Assembly (NCBI RefSeq): GCF_040544555.1
Contig: NZ_JBEPKD010000022.1
Coordinates: 5,895 to 69,894 of the forward strand
Length of the DNA: 64,000 bases
Reading direction: 5' to 3'
Origin: Halalkalibacter oceani
Lineage (GTDB): Bacteria; Bacillota; Bacilli; Bacillales; Bacillaceae_D
The notes beneath the pieces were generated by a model. The model was not told the DNA's origin. It saw nothing but the letters and a program-made list of their open reading frames with translations, and made no database searches. Position 1 is the first letter of the stretch, and the number at the start of each line of letters is the position of its first letter. Below, piece by piece: positions 8,600 through 16,748 of the stretch. Made by a program: the position numbers and the translations under genes.

Positions 8600-9445
8600 A
8601 TGACCGCAAAGTTGTTGAACGGAAAAGAACTTGCCCAGAAAAAGAGAGAGCAATTGAAAAGTGATGTCGAAGCATTGACAGAGCATCATCGCCAGCCTGG
8701 ACTGGCTGTTATTCTTGTCGGGGAAGACCCGGCATCAACGACGTATGTTCGTTCGAAGCAAAAGGCCTGTGAACAGGCCGGCATTTATTCCGTATTGATC
8801 AAGAAGGATGATACGATTTCAGAAGAAGAGCTGCTTGCTGAAATTGACCGCCTGAATGAAGATCCGAAAATTGATGGAATCCTCGTCCAGCTCCCGATTC
8901 CGAAGCATATTTCCGAGCAGGCGGTGATCGAACGGATTCATCCGGACAAAGATGTCGATGGTTTTCATCCGATCAATATCGGGAAAATGATGACCGGGGA
9001 AGAAACCTTTTTACCTTGCACGCCATACGGTGTTGTTGAAATGTTAAAGGAAGCGAAAATCGAGATTGCCGGAAAGCACGCTGTCATCGTTGGCCGAAGC
9101 AATATCGTCGGAAAGCCGGTTGGCCAGCTACTGCTTAATGAAAATGCGACCGTTACATATTGTCACTCCCGCACAAAAAATTTAAGAGAGATGACAAAGC
9201 AGGCCGATATTCTGATCGTCGCGATCGGACGTCCGAACTTCATTGAAGCCGCGGATGTAAAGCCGGGTGCTGTCGTCGTCGATGTCGGCATTAACCGTGT
9301 TGACGGCAAGCTTTGCGGAGATGTTGATTTTGAAGGAGTCAAAGAAGTCGCTTCGCATCTTACTCCGGTACCAGGCGGAGTTGGTCCGATGACGATTACG
9401 ATGCTGCTTGAAAATACCGTTCAATCCGCCAGGAAGCGCGTATAG
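8600..9445 (+). CDS. folD: Bifunctional methylenetetrahydrofolate dehydrogenase/cyclohydrolase
   Basis: A 281-residue FolD that interconverts 5,10-methylene-, methenyl- and 10-formyl-tetrahydrofolate with NADP. Signatures are VGEDPASTTYVRSKQKACE (substrate-binding part with the catalytic Tyr-x3-Lys), DVDGFHPINIG, and the Rossmann motif VIVGRSNIVGKPVGQLL. The C-terminal PGGVGPMT is also present. The true ATG lies in GAGAGCATG, 14 bases after the nusB stop; the long N-terminal open extension overlaps nusB and is not coding. Confidence 0.97.
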   Translation: MTAKLLNGKELAQKKREQLKSDVEALTEHHRQPGLAVILVGEDPASTTYVRSKQKACEQAGIYSVLIKKDDTISEEELLAEIDRLNEDPKIDGILVQLPIPKHISEQAVIERIHPDKDVDGFHPINIGKMMTGEETFLPCTPYGVVEMLKEAKIEIAGKHAVIVGRSNIVGKPVGQLLLNENATVTYCHSRTKNLREMTKQADILIVAIGRPNFIEAADVKPGAVVVDVGINRVDGKLCGDVDFEGVKEVASHLTPVPGGVGPMTITMLLENTVQSARKRV

Positions 9446-9453
9446 GTGGTTGG

Positions 9454-10815
9454 ATGAAAGCGCAAGACATCTATACGATCTCAGAAGCGACGAGATACAT
9501 AAAGGCTTTGATTGAAGAGGATATTCTTCTTCAGGACATTTGGCTTCGTGGAGAGCTGTCAAATGTAAAATGGCATAGCCGTGGTCATCTGTACTTCACG
9601 ATCAAAGACGATCAATCCAGAATGCAGGCAGTGATGTTTGCCGGACATAATCGTTACTTAGCCTTCAGGCCTGAGAACGGCATGAAGGTCCTTCTGCGCG
9701 GAGAAATCAATGTGTACGAGCCCTATGGCCAGTATCAGTTTTATGCAAAAGAAATGCAGCCAGATGGAATCGGCAGCCTCTATCTCGCTTATGAAGAGCT
9801 GAAAGAAAAGCTGCAGGCTGAAGGGCTGTTTGACGCTGAACGGAAACGGGCGATTCCCGTCCATCCTAAGCGAATCGCGATAATTACCTCGCCAACAGGG
9901 GCGGCGATCCAGGATATTTATACGACGCTGAAGCGCCGCTATCAGTTGGCCCAGCTGACGTTATTTCCTGTCCTCGTCCAAGGAGAGCAGGCACCGGGAT
10001 CAATCGTCGCGGCGCTTGAACAGGCGACAACCGCCGATTGCTTCGATGTGATCATTGTCGGCCGTGGTGGCGGCTCGATTGAGGAGCTTTGGGCATTCAA
10101 TGATGAACGGGTGGCAAGGGCGATTGCCCAAGCAACCGTGCCTGTCATCTCGGCTGTCGGACACGAAACGGACTATACGATCAGCGATTTTGTCGCTGAT
10201 TTGCGCGCCCCGACCCCGACTGCCGCCGCTGAGCTGGCGGTGCCGGATCAACAGGAGCTGACAAGAACGATCCGCTCGTTGGAACGGCAGCTTATCCGCG
10301 GAATGAAGGAACGCCTTGACCGGGAAGCGAACAAGCTGAACCGGCTTCAGCGCTCCTATGCTTTCCGTTATCCAGGCCAGTTAGTGAGACAGAAGGAACA
10401 GGAGCTGGACGGCCTGATCGAACGGCTGAAGCGGGCGATGAAATACCGAGTCACCGAACCGGTTAACCGGCTGAATGCAACGAGGGGACGCTTAAAGCGG
10501 CTTCATCCTGAACAACAGCTGAATCAGGCGAAGGAACGGACGCAGCGGCTTGAGCAGGCTCTGATCAAAAGCATGCAGGCCCGGCTTACAAACAGTCAGC
10601 AGGCTTTCCAGCAGAAGATCGGCGAATTACAGCTGCTCAGTCCATTGCGCTTAATGGATCGGGGCTACAGTCTTGTGTACGATGAACAAAACAGATTGCT
10701 TAAATCAGTCGCGCAGGTCGAGCTTGATCAACCGGTCCAAATTCAATTTCAGGACGGGGAAGTGACCTGCCGCGTCGAGGATAAACAATTCATTGCCAGG
10801 GGGGAGAAGAAATGA
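9454..10815 (+). CDS. xseA: Exodeoxyribonuclease VII large subunit
   Basis: A 453-residue subunit of exonuclease VII, which degrades single-stranded DNA from both ends. It has an N-terminal OB fold (LRGELSNVKWHSRGHLYFTI), the catalytic domain with VGRGGGSIEELWAFNDE and SAVGHETDYTISD, and a long coiled-coil C-terminal half that binds XseB. The ATG follows AGGTGGTTGG. Its end overlaps the start of xseB by four bases. Confidence 0.97.
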   Translation: MKAQDIYTISEATRYIKALIEEDILLQDIWLRGELSNVKWHSRGHLYFTIKDDQSRMQAVMFAGHNRYLAFRPENGMKVLLRGEINVYEPYGQYQFYAKEMQPDGIGSLYLAYEELKEKLQAEGLFDAERKRAIPVHPKRIAIITSPTGAAIQDIYTTLKRRYQLAQLTLFPVLVQGEQAPGSIVAALEQATTADCFDVIIVGRGGGSIEELWAFNDERVARAIAQATVPVISAVGHETDYTISDFVADLRAPTPTAAAELAVPDQQELTRTIRSLERQLIRGMKERLDREANKLNRLQRSYAFRYPGQLVRQKEQELDGLIERLKRAMKYRVTEPVNRLNATRGRLKRLHPEQQLNQAKERTQRLEQALIKSMQARLTNSQQAFQQKIGELQLLSPLRLMDRGYSLVYDEQNRLLKSVAQVELDQPVQIQFQDGEVTCRVEDKQFIARGEKK

Positions 10816-11045
10816 CAGAGGAAAAAGAACGCAGCTTTGAAGAGGCGCTGAGTGAGCTGGAAGAGGTTGTCGAGAAGCTCGAAGAAGGGGATGTTCCACT
10901 GGAAGAAGCGATCTCGATGTTTCAGGTAGGGATGGCACTCTCGAAGCAATGCCATGAGAAGCTGATGAAAGTTGAAAAGCAGATGGATCAGATTCTTCAC
11001 CCGGATGGAGAGATTGAAGAACTAACTTTCCGGGAGGAAGAGTAA
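10812..11045 (+). CDS. xseB: Exodeoxyribonuclease VII small subunit
   Basis: A 77-residue helical protein with the family pattern FEEALSELEEVVEKLEEGDV followed by LEEAISMFQ. Several copies coat the coiled coil of XseA. The ATGA overlap with xseA suggests coupled translation; GGGGAGAAG lies before the start. ispA starts four bases after its stop. Confidence 0.97.
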   Translation: MTEEKERSFEEALSELEEVVEKLEEGDVPLEEAISMFQVGMALSKQCHEKLMKVEKQMDQILHPDGEIEELTFREEE

Positions 11046-11048
11046 AAC

Positions 11049-11939
11049 GTGGACAAACAGCTACATGAATTTTTGCAGAAGCAAAGAGAAGTCATTGAAC
11101 AAAAGCTGCCAACCTACCTTGAACGGCTTCAGGCGCCGGAAACGTTAAAGGAGTCGATGCTCTACTCCTTGCATGCCGGCGGAAAACGGATTCGTCCGGC
11201 GCTGTTGTTGGCGACGCTGCACAGCTTCGGCAAACCGACTGAAGCGGGCCTTGATGTCGCCTGTGCGATTGAAATGATCCATACCTATTCCTTGATTCAT
11301 GATGATCTTCCGGCGATGGATGATGATGATATGAGAAGGGGAAAGCCGACGAATCACAAAATTTACGGCGACGCTGTCGCGATTTTAGCTGGCGATGCCC
11401 TGCTGACGTTCAGCTTTGAGCTTGTCGCCGGCTCTGAAAAAGGAGAGCTGACGCCTGAACAGAAGTTGCGGATCGTCGCCGAAATCGCTAAAGCTTCCGG
11501 CCCTGAAGGAATGGTCGGTGGACAGGTTGCCGACATCGAAGGGGAAAACCGGCAATTAACGCTCGAGGAGCTCACCTATATTCACCATCATAAAACGGGT
11601 GACCTGCTTACGAGTGCGATTGTTTCCGGAGCGATTATTGCCGGAGCAGACCGGGAGGATACGGAATGTCTCCGCCTGTTTGCGAAAGAACTCGGCTTAT
11701 TGTTTCAAATCAAGGATGACATTCTTGATGTCGAAGGCGACGCCGCGATGATCGGCAAGCCTGTTGGAAGCGATCACGACAATAATAAGAGCACCTATCC
11801 GAGTTTGCTGGGGATGGACGGGGCAAAACGGGAAATTGAAGCGCATAAGAGAAAAGCAAAGGAATATTTATATAAAGTAAAGATGGATCACATGCTTTTG
11901 GACGCTTTTACCGATTATGTGGCAGACCGGGATCACTAG
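11049..11939 (+). CDS. ispA: Farnesyl diphosphate synthase (polyprenyl synthetase)
   Basis: A 296-residue isoprenyl synthase that joins isopentenyl diphosphate with dimethylallyl and geranyl diphosphate. The first aspartate-rich motif is DDLPAMDDDDMRRG and the second is DDILD; GGKRIRPAL is also typical. The start is a GTG with AGGAAGAG upstream. In this operon it is followed by the OLE RNA, oapA and dxs, so genes of early and middle isoprenoid synthesis flank the RNA. Confidence 0.96.
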   Translation: MDKQLHEFLQKQREVIEQKLPTYLERLQAPETLKESMLYSLHAGGKRIRPALLLATLHSFGKPTEAGLDVACAIEMIHTYSLIHDDLPAMDDDDMRRGKPTNHKIYGDAVAILAGDALLTFSFELVAGSEKGELTPEQKLRIVAEIAKASGPEGMVGGQVADIEGENRQLTLEELTYIHHHKTGDLLTSAIVSGAIIAGADREDTECLRLFAKELGLLFQIKDDILDVEGDAAMIGKPVGSDHDNNKSTYPSLLGMDGAKREIEAHKRKAKEYLYKVKMDHMLLDAFTDYVADRDH

Positions 11940-11954
11940 TGCCTGGCTTTTCCA

Positions 11955-11983
11955 TTGAGCAACACCCCTACACATGTTATAAT
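11955..11983 (+). promoter_or_regulatory. Sigma-A-type promoter for OLE RNA
   Basis: TTGAGC (11955-11960) and TATAAT (11978-11983) are separated by exactly 17 bases. Transcription would start near 11990. This gives the RNA a promoter of its own within the ispA-dxs operon. Confidence 0.7.
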
Positions 11984-11989
11984 GAATAG

Positions 11990-12570
11990 TAAACGAGAGT
12001 GGTGCAGTATTCTAGTCGGTTCTCCGTTCTTGAAGGCGGGGCTAAAAATCCGCCAAAGGGCACATCGATGAAGCTCCTTGTTTCGGCTTGAGGCGCCCAG
12101 CCTTGGGTCGAAGCTGGGAGATAAGGTAGGAGGGCGATCCGCAAAGGCATGTGGGCGATGACCCTGTTACCGTGGAGGCCTTTTACCCGGTGGATACGCG
12201 TGTATTTTACCAGGGTAAAGGGTATGAACCTGCAACGGCAAGCTAGGGAGCTTGTCTGCAGCGTAGCCTGCCTTGAGTGGAGGAAGAGGGGATTATGGAT
12301 AGAGGATTTAGCGGCAGTCGGCCAACTGCTTCTAAATTTTACCCATATGAAATCTACTCTGCAAAAGAGGATAAAAGAACGGCACGGGACCGCTGAGGAA
12401 ATCTCCTAGACTGTTCGATTGACATTTAAAGAGGATTACAGTGTAGACTAAGTGGTAATCCAGTCTGGCGTCTGGCGACAGCGTCAAATTCAGCATAAAG
12501 GGAAACCGCCGTTGCGGCGACGCAGCGGTGCTGAATTGGGAAATCCTACTGGACCTAAGCTACAGAGTTT
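11990..12570 (+). ncRNA. ole: OLE RNA (ornate, large, extremophilic)
   Basis: About 580 bases between ispA and oapA hold no credible gene but many paired segments. Examples are the nested helix AATTCAGCA (12487-12495) with TGCTGAATT (12529-12537), which encloses CCGC/GCGG, and AAGCT..AGCTT near 12240-12255. OLE RNA is a known class of roughly 600 nt that lies at this position, after ispA and before the gene for its partner OapA and dxs. It forms membrane-bound ribonucleoprotein complexes and has been linked to growth in cold, alcohols and high magnesium. Class membership is called from size, gene order and structure, not from a covariance-model search. Ends are approximate. Confidence 0.85.
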
Positions 12571-12579
12571 ACTCTTTAA

Positions 12580-13248
12580 ATGACCACTCCATTACATAGG
12601 TACGGGGACTTTATAAAAAAAGGTGATAGAGAAGCGCTTATGAAACCTCTTCAGAAATCAATACAGTGGAGCTTGGGAATTGCCGTTATCACTCTGGTGC
12701 TAGCGGCTATTTTTTCAGTTATTTCAACGTTTATATTAAGCGGCGTTACATGGGCGCTCGGGATGCTTATTGTCCTTTTGATTGTCTTTATCGGGGTGTT
12801 TTTTGATACAATAGGAGTCGCAGCGACGGCGGCTGATGAGAAGCCCTTTCATGCGATGGCCTCTGAGCGGCTCCATGGCGCAAAGCATGCTGTGCTCATT
12901 ACGAGAAATGCAGACCGGTTTGCGAATTTCTGTAACGACGTCATCGGCGATATTTCAGGGATTGTAAGTGGAACCGCTTCCGCTTATGTCGTGCTCCAGC
13001 TCTCTTTGCAGCTCGGCTACGGGGAGACGTCGGTTCAGCAGTTTGCGATATCGATTTTGTTTACAAGCGTCGTTGCCGCTTTGACAGTCGGAGGAAAAGC
13101 GCTTGGAAAAACGTTAGCGATCCACTATTCGACTTCGATCATTTATCAAGTCGGTAGATTATTGTACATTTTAGAGGTAAACTTGAAAATAAAAGTGTTT
13201 GCAACAAATGGAAAAGGGAAGAAAAAAGACAAATTGACACGAAAGTGA
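12580..13248 (+). CDS. oapA: OLE-associated membrane protein OapA
   Basis: A 222-residue membrane protein directly downstream of the OLE RNA, with hydrophobic segments near residues 31-53, 57-79, 127-150 and 158-180 and a Lys-rich end. OapA is the known partner that ties OLE RNA to the cell membrane. Identification rests on position, size and topology. The RNA helices end just before the ATG, and no strong ribosome site is seen there; an alternative ATG at 12640 has AGGTGA 13 bases upstream and would give 202 residues. Confidence 0.85.
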   Translation: MTTPLHRYGDFIKKGDREALMKPLQKSIQWSLGIAVITLVLAAIFSVISTFILSGVTWALGMLIVLLIVFIGVFFDTIGVAATAADEKPFHAMASERLHGAKHAVLITRNADRFANFCNDVIGDISGIVSGTASAYVVLQLSLQLGYGETSVQQFAISILFTSVVAALTVGGKALGKTLAIHYSTSIIYQVGRLLYILEVNLKIKVFATNGKGKKKDKLTRK

Positions 13249-13258
13249 GGGTTCTCAC

Positions 13259-15148
13259 GTGAAGCTAGAGGATTGGAAAGACCCAAGCGAGCTGAAGAAC
13301 TATTCGAAGAAGCAATTGGAGGAGCTCGGTGAGGAAATACGCCATTTCCTTATTGAAAAGCTCTCCGTCACTGGCGGTCATCTCGGTCCTAATTTAGGAG
13401 TCGTGGAACTAACCTTGATTCTACATCAGCTGTTTGACAGTCCAAAGGATAAATTCATTTGGGATGTCGGACATCAGGCTTATGTTCACAAAATCTTAAC
13501 AGGACGGGCTGACCAGTTTGACAAGCTTCGCCAATATAAAGGATTGTGCGGCTTTCCAAAGCGCAACGAAAGCGAGCATGATGTGTGGGAAACGGGGCAC
13601 AGCTCAACATCGCTTTCCGCGGCAATGGGGATGGCGACAGCGCGTGATTTAAAAGGAACGGACGACCATGTTGTCGCGATTATCGGCGATGGCGCGCTGA
13701 CCGGCGGAATGGCATTAGAGGCGCTCAACCATATCGGCCATGAACAGACGAATTTAATTGTTGTCTTGAATGATAATGAAATGTCGATTGCGCCGAATGT
13801 CGGAGCGTTGCATAACGTTCTCGGACGGCTGCGCACGGCCGGAAAATATAAAAAGGCGAAAGAAGAGCTTGAGCAATTAATCAAGAAAATCCCGGCTTTT
13901 GGCGGTAAGATTGCTTCGACGGCTGAACGCGTGAAGGACAGCCTGAAATACTTGCTCGTTTCCGGTATTTTCTTTGAAGAACTTGGCTTTACTTATTTAG
14001 GACCGGTTGATGGACATGATCTTGACGACCTGGCGGAGAACCTGACCTTTGCGAAGAAGACGAAGGGACCAGTACTCGTCCATGTTCTGACGAAAAAAGG
14101 AAAAGGCTACGAACCGGCGGAGAATGATGCGAAAGGGACATGGCATGGTCTCGGGCCGTACAAAATTGAATCAGGGGAAGTTGTGAAAAAGCCTGGGCCG
14201 CCGAGCTACAGTGGTGTTTTTGCTGAAACGCTCAAGAAAATTGCCCGCGAGGACAAGCGGATTGTCGCCCTAACAGCAGCGATGCCTGGCGGGACAAAGC
14301 TGGACGTTTTTGCGAAGGAGTTCCCGGAGCGGATGTTTGATGTCGGGATTGCCGAACAGCATGCGACGACGATGGCCGGTGGATTGGCAACGCAAGGGAT
14401 GAAGCCTGTCTTTGCTGTTTATTCGACATTTCTGCAGCGCGGCTATGACCAGCTTGTCCACGATGTATGCCGGCAAAATTTGAACGTCGTCTTTGCGATT
14501 GACCGCGCTGGTTTGGTCGGAGCTGATGGAGAGACGCATCAGGGTGTCTTTGATATCGCTTATCTCCGTCATTTGCCAAATATGAAAATTTTAATGCCGA
14601 AGGATGAAAACGAGCTTCAGCATATGATTTTCACCGCAACGCAATATGACGATGGCCCGATCGCCGTCCGCTACCCGCGCGGGAACGGCTATGGCGTTAA
14701 GATGGATGAAGAGCTGCAACGGCTGCCGATTGGCAAATGGGAGCAGCTTGAGGAAGGAACGGATGCCTGCATTTTGACATTTGGTACGATGCTGCCGGTC
14801 GCCGAGGAAGCGATTGCCCAGCTGCGGGCGCAAGGCTATTCGATTCGTCTCGTCAACGCCAATTCAGCAAAGCCGCTTGATGAAGACCTGCTTCATAGTC
14901 TCGCGAAGGAACAAATTCCCGTGCTGACGGTTGAAGAAGCTGCATTACAAGGCGGTTTCGGCAGCGCCGTACTCGAATTTTTCCACGATCATAATTATCA
15001 TCATATGGAAGTGAAGCGGATGGGGATCCCGGATCAATTTATCGAGCACGGCAACGTCTCCCAACTGTTGGAGGAGATCGGCTTAACCTCAGCGGCGATT
15101 ACTGAGCAGATGCGCTCGATGCTTCCGCAAAAAAGACAGAGGGCGTAA
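13259..15148 (+). CDS. dxs: 1-deoxy-D-xylulose-5-phosphate synthase
   Basis: A 629-residue thiamine-diphosphate enzyme that condenses pyruvate with glyceraldehyde 3-phosphate at the entry of the MEP isoprenoid pathway. The TPP site reads GDGALTGGMALEALN followed by NDNEMSIAPN; the transketolase-like middle domain has IAEQHATTMAGG and DRAGLVGADGETHQG. The start is a GTG with AGTGAGGG upstream, ten bases after oapA. tlyA follows after five bases. Confidence 0.97.
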   Translation: MKLEDWKDPSELKNYSKKQLEELGEEIRHFLIEKLSVTGGHLGPNLGVVELTLILHQLFDSPKDKFIWDVGHQAYVHKILTGRADQFDKLRQYKGLCGFPKRNESEHDVWETGHSSTSLSAAMGMATARDLKGTDDHVVAIIGDGALTGGMALEALNHIGHEQTNLIVVLNDNEMSIAPNVGALHNVLGRLRTAGKYKKAKEELEQLIKKIPAFGGKIASTAERVKDSLKYLLVSGIFFEELGFTYLGPVDGHDLDDLAENLTFAKKTKGPVLVHVLTKKGKGYEPAENDAKGTWHGLGPYKIESGEVVKKPGPPSYSGVFAETLKKIAREDKRIVALTAAMPGGTKLDVFAKEFPERMFDVGIAEQHATTMAGGLATQGMKPVFAVYSTFLQRGYDQLVHDVCRQNLNVVFAIDRAGLVGADGETHQGVFDIAYLRHLPNMKILMPKDENELQHMIFTATQYDDGPIAVRYPRGNGYGVKMDEELQRLPIGKWEQLEEGTDACILTFGTMLPVAEEAIAQLRAQGYSIRLVNANSAKPLDEDLLHSLAKEQIPVLTVEEAALQGGFGSAVLEFFHDHNYHHMEVKRMGIPDQFIEHGNVSQLLEEIGLTSAAITEQMRSMLPQKRQRA

Positions 15149-15153
15149 GGGCG

Positions 15154-15972
15154 ATGGCGAAGAAAGAACGAATTGATGTACTGCTTGTGGAACGGGGGCT
15201 GGCAGAGACACGCGAAAAGGCGAAGCGCTCGATTATGGCTGGACTCGTTTTTACAGGAACAGAGAGAATAGACAAGCCGGGGTTGAAGGTGGAGCGTGAT
15301 CTCCCGCTGGAGATTAAAGGAAATCCGCTGCCCTATGTCAGCCGCGGTGGCTTGAAGCTTGAAAAAGCGCTGCAGCAGTTTGATTTGGACCTTGCTGATA
15401 AAGTCGTCCTTGACATCGGCGCTTCGACCGGCGGATTTACCGATTGTTCGTTGCAAAATGGGGCGGCAACGGTGTATGCGCTCGATGTCGGCTATAACCA
15501 GCTCGCCTGGAAATTGAGGCAGGATGAGCGGGTCGTCGTCATGGAACGGACGAATTTCCGTTATGTCAAACCTGCTGATTTTGTTAACGGCTTACCGCAG
15601 TTTGCGACGATTGATGTGTCCTTTATTTCCCTCAAGCTGATTTTGCCAGTGCTAAAGACGATTCTTGTCGAAAGCGGCGATGTCCTTGCACTTGTAAAGC
15701 CACAGTTTGAAGCGGGGCGGGAGCAGGTTGGCAAAAAGGGGATCGTTCGTGATAAGAAGGTCCATCTTGACGTTCTTGAACACATCTCCGGGTTCGCTCT
15801 TCAGGAAGGCTTCGATGTGTGCGCCCTAAGCTATTCCCCGATTACAGGAGGCGAGGGAAACATTGAGTTCCTGATGCATTTGCGCTTGCGTCAGCGGGAT
15901 GGTGAAGGACGACTGCTCGAAAAGACGTCGTTTGCCGAGCTGGTTGAGCAGGCTCACCGGGAATTAACATGA
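15154..15972 (+). CDS. tlyA: TlyA-family rRNA 2'-O-methyltransferase (YqxC)
   Basis: A 272-residue protein with an N-terminal S4 RNA-binding domain (about 1-63, ERGLAETREKAKRSIMAG) and an FtsJ-like methyltransferase domain whose SAM motif is DIGASTGGFTD. Mycobacterial TlyA methylates 16S and 23S rRNA; the Bacillus orthologue lies between dxs and ahrC as here. A perfect terminator follows the stop. Confidence 0.92.
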   Translation: MAKKERIDVLLVERGLAETREKAKRSIMAGLVFTGTERIDKPGLKVERDLPLEIKGNPLPYVSRGGLKLEKALQQFDLDLADKVVLDIGASTGGFTDCSLQNGAATVYALDVGYNQLAWKLRQDERVVVMERTNFRYVKPADFVNGLPQFATIDVSFISLKLILPVLKTILVESGDVLALVKPQFEAGREQVGKKGIVRDKKVHLDVLEHISGFALQEGFDVCALSYSPITGGEGNIEFLMHLRLRQRDGEGRLLEKTSFAELVEQAHRELT

Positions 15973-15976
15973 GGAC

Positions 15977-16024
15977 AAGGCTTTCTTGAAAGTGAAGCAA
16001 TCATTTCAAGAAAGCCTTTTTTTA
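15977..16024 (+). terminator. Rho-independent terminator after tlyA
   Basis: A perfect 15-bp stem (15977-15991 with 16004-16018) runs into a T tract. It ends the nusB-to-tlyA transcription unit. Confidence 0.93.
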
Positions 16025-16220
16025 GGGCTTGATCGACACAGCTCCATATGGGTCTTTTTAGAAAATAGAAACATTTTTGCACTAATTCAAGGGAGGCGGC
16101 TGCTTCGTAAGTTACGCGAATGGCTGAAAAAAGCCCGTTTTCAGCCGCTCTTTAAAGATTGTCACAGCTCCGCACGCCGCTTCTAAAAAAAACGCGTAGC
16201 GGTTTTCTTATTTTTCGTAG

Positions 16221-16249
16221 TTGTATTAGGAAACGAATATGTAGATAAT
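16221..16249 (+). promoter_or_regulatory. Candidate sigma-A promoter for ahrC-recN
   Basis: TTGTAT and GATAAT are spaced by 17 bases and lie 37 bases before ahrC. Confidence 0.5.
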
Positions 16250-16285
16250 AGTAGGTAAGATAAGGGAGGAATGGGTGGAAAGGTT

Positions 16286-16735
16286 ATGAATAAGGGACAA
16301 CGACATATTAAAATTCGCGAAATTATTTCCAATCATGAAGTGGAAACACAGGACGAGCTTGTTGAGCAGCTGCGACGCTCCGGCTATAATGTCACACAAG
16401 CGACTGTTTCACGGGATATTAAAGAGCTTCATTTAGTGAAAGTGCCAATGCTCGACGGCCGTTACAAATACAGTCTGCCGGCCGACCAGCGCTTTAATCC
16501 ATTGCAAAAATTAAAGCGGGCGTTAATGGACAGCTTTGTCAGCATTGACTGTGCAGAAAATCTTGTCGTGATCAAAACGCTCCCAGGAAACGGGAATGCG
16601 ATTGCAGTCTTAATTGACAACCTCGATTGGGAGGACGTCATCGGGACAATATGCGGCGATGATACGATTTTGATTATTTGCCGCACGAAGGAAGCAGGTC
16701 CGAAAATAACGGACCGTTTTTTAGAGATGCTATAA
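16286..16735 (+). CDS. ahrC: Arginine repressor ArgR/AhrC
   Basis: A 149-residue regulator of arginine synthesis and breakdown. It has an N-terminal winged helix with ATVSRDIKELHLVKV and a C-terminal arginine-binding hexamerisation domain with GTICGDDTILIICR. The ATG at 16286 begins MNKGQRHIKIREII, the family start; an upstream ATG at 16271 lies directly on the GGGAGGA and is not used. recN follows as in other Bacilli. Confidence 0.97.
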   Translation: MNKGQRHIKIREIISNHEVETQDELVEQLRRSGYNVTQATVSRDIKELHLVKVPMLDGRYKYSLPADQRFNPLQKLKRALMDSFVSIDCAENLVVIKTLPGNGNAIAVLIDNLDWEDVIGTICGDDTILIICRTKEAGPKITDRFLEML

Positions 16736-16748
16736 AGGTGGAGGGTAT

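Noticed and set aside
12149..12409. 86-codon frame inside the OLE RNA block
   Set aside because: No ribosome site, odd composition, and it runs across the paired segments of the RNA.
15986..16186. 66-codon frame after tlyA
   Set aside because: It starts inside the terminator stem, has no ribosome site and reads through a second hairpin (16122-16146).
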